Below, in pieces: positions 60,977 through 64,000 of a stretch of DNA of 64,000 bases (positions are counted from its first letter, which is position 1; each line of letters begins with the position of its first letter). The stretch spans positions 2,576,001 to 2,640,000 of the forward strand of contig NZ_JBCNKR010000006.1 in NCBI RefSeq assembly GCF_039595935.1, read 5' to 3'. This stretch comes from Flavobacterium sp. (GTDB taxonomy: Bacteria > Bacteroidota > Bacteroidia > Flavobacteriales > Flavobacteriaceae). A model generated the notes under the pieces. It ran no database searches. It saw only the letters and a list, made by a program, of their open reading frames with translations, and was not told the origin of the DNA. The position numbers were made by a program, and so were the translations under genes.

Positions 60977-61624
60977 ATGAAGATCTCTATTGTTGTTACC
61001 CAGGAAGAACACTTCAAATTCGCACAGGAAATTTGCGATACTATAGAATCATCTGCCTTGTTAAGAGGTACAGGGATTGCTAAAAGAACTCCTGAGTACA
61101 TTCAGAAAAAAATGTCGAATGGTGATGCAATGATTGCTCTGGCCGATGGAAAATTTGCAGGTTTTTGTTATATCGAAAGCTGGGAACACGGAAAATTCGT
61201 AGCGCATTCAGGATTAATTGTACATCCTGATTACAGAAGTTTAGGTTTGGCAAAAAAAATCAAATCGAAAGTTTTTGATTATTCTTTACAAAGATATCCG
61301 GACGCTAAAATATTCGGAATTACAACTGGTTTAGCGGTTATGAAAATTAACTCAGAACTAGGTTATAAACCAGTTCCATTTTCAGAATTGACAACCGATC
61401 CGAGTTTCTGGGCGGGCTGTAAAACCTGTACTAATTTTGAAATTCTGCAAAGTAAACAAAACAAAATGTGTCTTTGTACCGGAATGTTATACGACCCAAA
61501 AGAAAAACAAAAAACACCGCCAAGACATCCTTTTAATGAGGCTGTTTTAAGCAGACTTAAAAAAATTAAACAGGCTTTATTCTTAAACAAAATATTGTCA
61601 TTTATTTTTTTATTCAAAATTTAA
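60977..61624 (+). CDS. GNAT acetyltransferase of the arginine operon
   Basis: A 215-residue GNAT protein started at ATG 60977 (MKISIVVTQEEHFKFAQEI). The acyl-CoA loop is HPDYRSLGLAKKIKSKVFDY; IFGITTGLAVMKINSELGYKPVPFSEL continues the fold, and the C-terminal third has four cysteines (GCKTCTNFEI, KMCLCTGM). As the first gene before argG and argC it probably acylates glutamate, the first step of arginine synthesis. In Bacteroidetes the pathway can use N-succinyl rather than N-acetyl intermediates, so the acyl donor is open. The CxxC pairs are unusual for a plain GNAT and may bind metal or act as a redox sensor. Confidence 0.85.
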   Translation: MKISIVVTQEEHFKFAQEICDTIESSALLRGTGIAKRTPEYIQKKMSNGDAMIALADGKFAGFCYIESWEHGKFVAHSGLIVHPDYRSLGLAKKIKSKVFDYSLQRYPDAKIFGITTGLAVMKINSELGYKPVPFSELTTDPSFWAGCKTCTNFEILQSKQNKMCLCTGMLYDPKEKQKTPPRHPFNEAVLSRLKKIKQALFLNKILSFIFLFKI

Positions 61625-61679
61625 TCAAAAAGAAATCTCAAACTGCTACATACGAAAGTATTAGCCTAAATTATAAAAA

Positions 61680-62873
61680 ATGAAAAAAGTAGTATTAGCT
61701 TATAGCGGAGGATTAGATACCTCGTATTGTTTGAAATATTTAAAAAATGAAAAAGGATACGAAGTTCACACTGTTCTTGTAGATACAGGAGGATTTTCTG
61801 CTGAAGAATTAACAGCTATTGAAAAAAGAGCTTATGAGTTAGGAAGTGCACAACATGCTAACTTAACTATTTTAGATAAATATTACGATAAAGCTATCAA
61901 ATACTTGATTTTTGGAAACGTATTAAAAAACAATACATATCCATTATCTGTAAGTGCAGAGCGTGTTTTTCAGGCAATTGAAGCTATAAAATATGCAAAA
62001 AAAGTAGGAGCAACTGCAATCGCGCACGGAAGTACTGGTGCAGGAAACGACCAAATTCGTTTCGATTTGATTTTCCAGACTATTGCTCCAGAAATCGAAA
62101 TCATTACTCCAATTAGAGATTTAAAATTATCAAGACAAGAAGAAGTTGACTATTTGGCTCAAAACGGAGTTCACTATTCTTGGGAAAAAGCACAATATTC
62201 TATCAATAAAGGACTTTGGGGAACAAGTGTTGGAGGAAAAGAAACTTTAACTTCAAGTCAGCCATTGCCAAGTGAAGCGTATCCTTCGCAATTGCAAAAA
62301 GAAGGTGAAGAAAAAGTAACGCTTCATTTTGAGCAGGGAGAATTAGTTGGTTTAAACGGAAAAACAGATAAACCATCAAACAATATTGTAGCTCTTGAAA
62401 AGCTGGCAAGTGCTTATGCAATTGGTAGAGATATTCACGTTGGAGATACTATTATCGGAATTAAAGGAAGAGTTGGTTTTGAAGCTGCAGCTCCATTAAT
62501 TATCATCAAAGCACACCATTTATTAGAGAAACATACTCTTGGAAAATGGCAGCAATACTGGAAAGAACAATTAGGAAACTGGTACGGAATGTTATTTCAC
62601 GAAGGTCAGTTCTTAGATCCGGTTATGAGAAATATTGAAACTTTCTTGCAAGACACTCAAAAAACAGTAAATGGAACCGTAACAGTTTCATTAAAACCAT
62701 ATCATTTCTCACTTGACGGAATCGAATCTGAAAATGATTTAATGAACACAGGTTTTGGTCAGTACGGAGAAATGAACAATGCCTGGACATCAGACGATGC
62801 AAAAGGATTTATCAAGATTTTAGGAAATGCACAAAACATATTCTCATCTGTAAACAAATTAGATCATGATTAA
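61680..62873 (+). CDS. argG: Argininosuccinate synthase
   Basis: A 397-residue ATP-dependent ligase that joins citrulline and aspartate in arginine synthesis. The P-loop is VVLAYSGGLDTSYCLKYL at residues 4-21, followed by AIAHGSTGAGNDQIRFD, the Glu/Asp-rich SWEKAQYSINKGLWGTSVGGKE (citrulline and aspartate site) and GRVGFEAAAPLIIIKAHH. The length is the family norm. It overlaps argC by 8 bp (ATG inside its last codons), so translation is coupled. Confidence 0.97.
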   Translation: MKKVVLAYSGGLDTSYCLKYLKNEKGYEVHTVLVDTGGFSAEELTAIEKRAYELGSAQHANLTILDKYYDKAIKYLIFGNVLKNNTYPLSVSAERVFQAIEAIKYAKKVGATAIAHGSTGAGNDQIRFDLIFQTIAPEIEIITPIRDLKLSRQEEVDYLAQNGVHYSWEKAQYSINKGLWGTSVGGKETLTSSQPLPSEAYPSQLQKEGEEKVTLHFEQGELVGLNGKTDKPSNNIVALEKLASAYAIGRDIHVGDTIIGIKGRVGFEAAAPLIIIKAHHLLEKHTLGKWQQYWKEQLGNWYGMLFHEGQFLDPVMRNIETFLQDTQKTVNGTVTVSLKPYHFSLDGIESENDLMNTGFGQYGEMNNAWTSDDAKGFIKILGNAQNIFSSVNKLDHD

Positions 62874-63843
62874 TGTCGGAATTATTGGTGGTTCGGGCTA
62901 CACGGCCGGAGAACTTATCAGAATTTTAATGTATCATCCAAAAGTAAACATCGATTTTGTTTACAGTACAACAAATGCTGGAAAGCCACTTTCTGTAGCG
63001 CATCACGATTTGATGGGCGATATCGAAATGAATTTCACAGATATAATAAATCCAGATGTAAATGTGGTTTTTTTATGTTTGGGTCATGGAAAATCAATTT
63101 CATTTTTGGAAGAAAATGCATTTGCAAGTCACACGAAAATTATCGATTTAGGAAATGACTTCAGACTGAATAAAGATGCTCATTTTCAAGGAAAAGATTT
63201 TGTTTACGGTTTACCTGAATTGAACAAAGCAGAAATCAAAAAAGCAAATTATATAGCAAATCCAGGTTGTTTTGCAACAGCTATTCAGTTGGCTTTATTG
63301 CCATTAGCTAAAAATAATATGTTAAATAATGATGTTCATATTAATGCTACAACAGGAAGCACAGGAGCGGGCGTAGGTCTTGCCGAAACTTCTCATTTCA
63401 GCTGGAGAAACAATAATATGTCACATTACAAAGCCTTTGAACACCAGCATTTAGGTGAAATTTCAGAAAGTTTGGTTCAGCTGCAGGATGATTTTGACAG
63501 CGAATTGCTTTTTATTCCGAACAGAGGAGATTTTCCAAGAGGAATTTTTGCAACGCTTTATACATTATGTGATGATAGTTTGGAACAATTGGTTGCTAAA
63601 TATGATGAGTTCTACAAAAACGAACCTTTCGTAACCATTACCACAACAAACATCAACATGAAACAGGTGGTACAAACGAATAAATGTATTATTAGTTTAT
63701 TGAAAAAAGGAAACCGGGTTCTCATAACATCAATTATAGATAACTTAACCAAAGGTGCTTCAGGACAAGCAATTCAAAACATGAATTTAATGTTCGGATT
63801 AGAAGAAACTACAGGTTTAAATTTGAGGCCAAGCGGATTTTAG
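62866..63843 (+). CDS. argC: N-acetyl-gamma-glutamyl-phosphate reductase
   Basis: A 325-residue NADPH-dependent reductase of arginine synthesis. The Rossmann motif is GIIGGSGYTAGELIRIL (residues 5-21). The catalytic cysteine is in NPGCFATAIQLALLP, and the catalytic-region His lies in a stretch with EHQHLGEI. TGSTGAGVGLAETSHFSWR is also typical. In this phylum the substrate may be the N-succinyl form. The start overlaps argG by 8 bp; argD follows after an 80-bp spacer with inverted repeats. Confidence 0.96.
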   Translation: MINVGIIGGSGYTAGELIRILMYHPKVNIDFVYSTTNAGKPLSVAHHDLMGDIEMNFTDIINPDVNVVFLCLGHGKSISFLEENAFASHTKIIDLGNDFRLNKDAHFQGKDFVYGLPELNKAEIKKANYIANPGCFATAIQLALLPLAKNNMLNNDVHINATTGSTGAGVGLAETSHFSWRNNNMSHYKAFEHQHLGEISESLVQLQDDFDSELLFIPNRGDFPRGIFATLYTLCDDSLEQLVAKYDEFYKNEPFVTITTTNINMKQVVQTNKCIISLLKKGNRVLITSIIDNLTKGASGQAIQNMNLMFGLEETTGLNLRPSGF

Positions 63844-63857
63844 ATTGTTGGTTAACC

Positions 63858-63905
63858 GTTTAATCGTTAATTCGGTTAATCGATTAAACAAATCAACGAT
63901 TAAAC
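63858..63905 (+). promoter_or_regulatory. Inverted repeats between argC and argD
   Basis: GTTTAATCG (63858-63866) is inverted as CGATTAAAC twice, at 63881-63889 and at 63897-63905, so the first arm can pair with either copy. This may be an mRNA processing or stability element; a T run for termination is absent. Confidence 0.45.
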
Positions 63906-63923
63906 AATTAAACAAAACAAAAA

Positions 63924-64000
63924 ATGAACTTATTCAACGTTTACCCATTATACGACATAACTCCAGTAAAAGCAGTAGATTGTACAATTATTGATGACAA
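63924..64000 (+). CDS. argD: Acetylornithine (or succinylornithine) aminotransferase, 5' end
   Basis: The first 25 codons of a gene that runs out of the window. MNLFNVYPLYDITPVKAVDC is typical of the N-terminus of ArgD-type class III aminotransferases in Flavobacteriia. Being next after argC in the arginine operon makes this assignment firm despite the short piece. It would transaminate N-acyl-glutamate semialdehyde. No ribosome-binding site beyond an A-rich run (AAAACAAAAA) is seen. Confidence 0.8.
   Translation, partial: MNLFNVYPLYDITPVKAVDCTIIDD

Overview
This window is chromosomal DNA of a flavobacterium, probably Flavobacterium itself or a near relative. The evidence is the AT-rich sequence, the Bacteroidetes-type -7 promoter element TAnnTTTG seen upstream of many genes, the near absence of Shine-Dalgarno sequences, type IX secretion (T9SS) sorting domains and PorP/SprF proteins, and lineage-typical families (Oar-like TonB receptor, DUF4835, GIY-YIG/exonuclease fusion, RtcB-PrfH). 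No rRNA, tRNA, CRISPR array, prophage or insertion sequence was seen.

Layout. 1-3.3 kb: 3' end of priA, a convergent LytTR response regulator, and the rpsF-rpsR-rplI operon. 3.3-7.2 kb: an Oar-like TonB-dependent receptor and a small conserved protein. 7.2-8.4 kb: a long AT-rich non-coding stretch leading into the dominant feature, a 3953-residue T9SS adhesin (8362-20223), followed by a PorP/SprF partner and an OmpA/PD40 protein; this is a SprB/SprF-like surface adhesin locus. 23.4-35.7 kb: mostly housekeeping (ligA, split 5'-nucleotidase, dapA, bamD, RNA polymerase omega, coaBC, DUF4835, recN, fabV). 35.8-39.8 kb: glycosyltransferase, coaE and a two-component system. 40-43 kb: a tiny peptide gene, then rtcB (frameshifted), prfH and a Lys-tailed TPR protein, an RNA-repair/ribosome-rescue cluster. 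43-51.7 kb, minus strand: thioesterase, miaA, K+ channel, exonuclease-GIY-YIG, YggS, a broken membrane gene, hbd, an oxidoreductase and an RDD protein. 51.8-60.4 kb: pcm, HTH-Fic, lipoprotein, smpB, small outer-membrane proteins, VF530, GNAT, mutarotase-like protein and a frameshifted M1 peptidase. 60.6-64 kb: an arginine biosynthesis operon (GNAT, argG, argC, start of argD) behind an unusually structured leader.

Most notable: (1) the structured arg-operon leader, which has nested stems, mutually exclusive hairpins and two copies of a TTTGTC/GGACAAAC palindrome; (2) rtcB interrupted exactly at an A AAA AAG slippery heptamer in front of prfH and a coupled TPR gene; (3) the adhesin's 720-bp three-domain higher-order repeat with a 446-bp identical stretch; (4) a 27-codon gene with its own terminator whose coding region is perfectly complementary over 13 nt to the neighbouring terminator arm; (5) three broken reading frames in 64 kb, which may be real decay or sequence error; (6) two nested palindromic intergenic elements.
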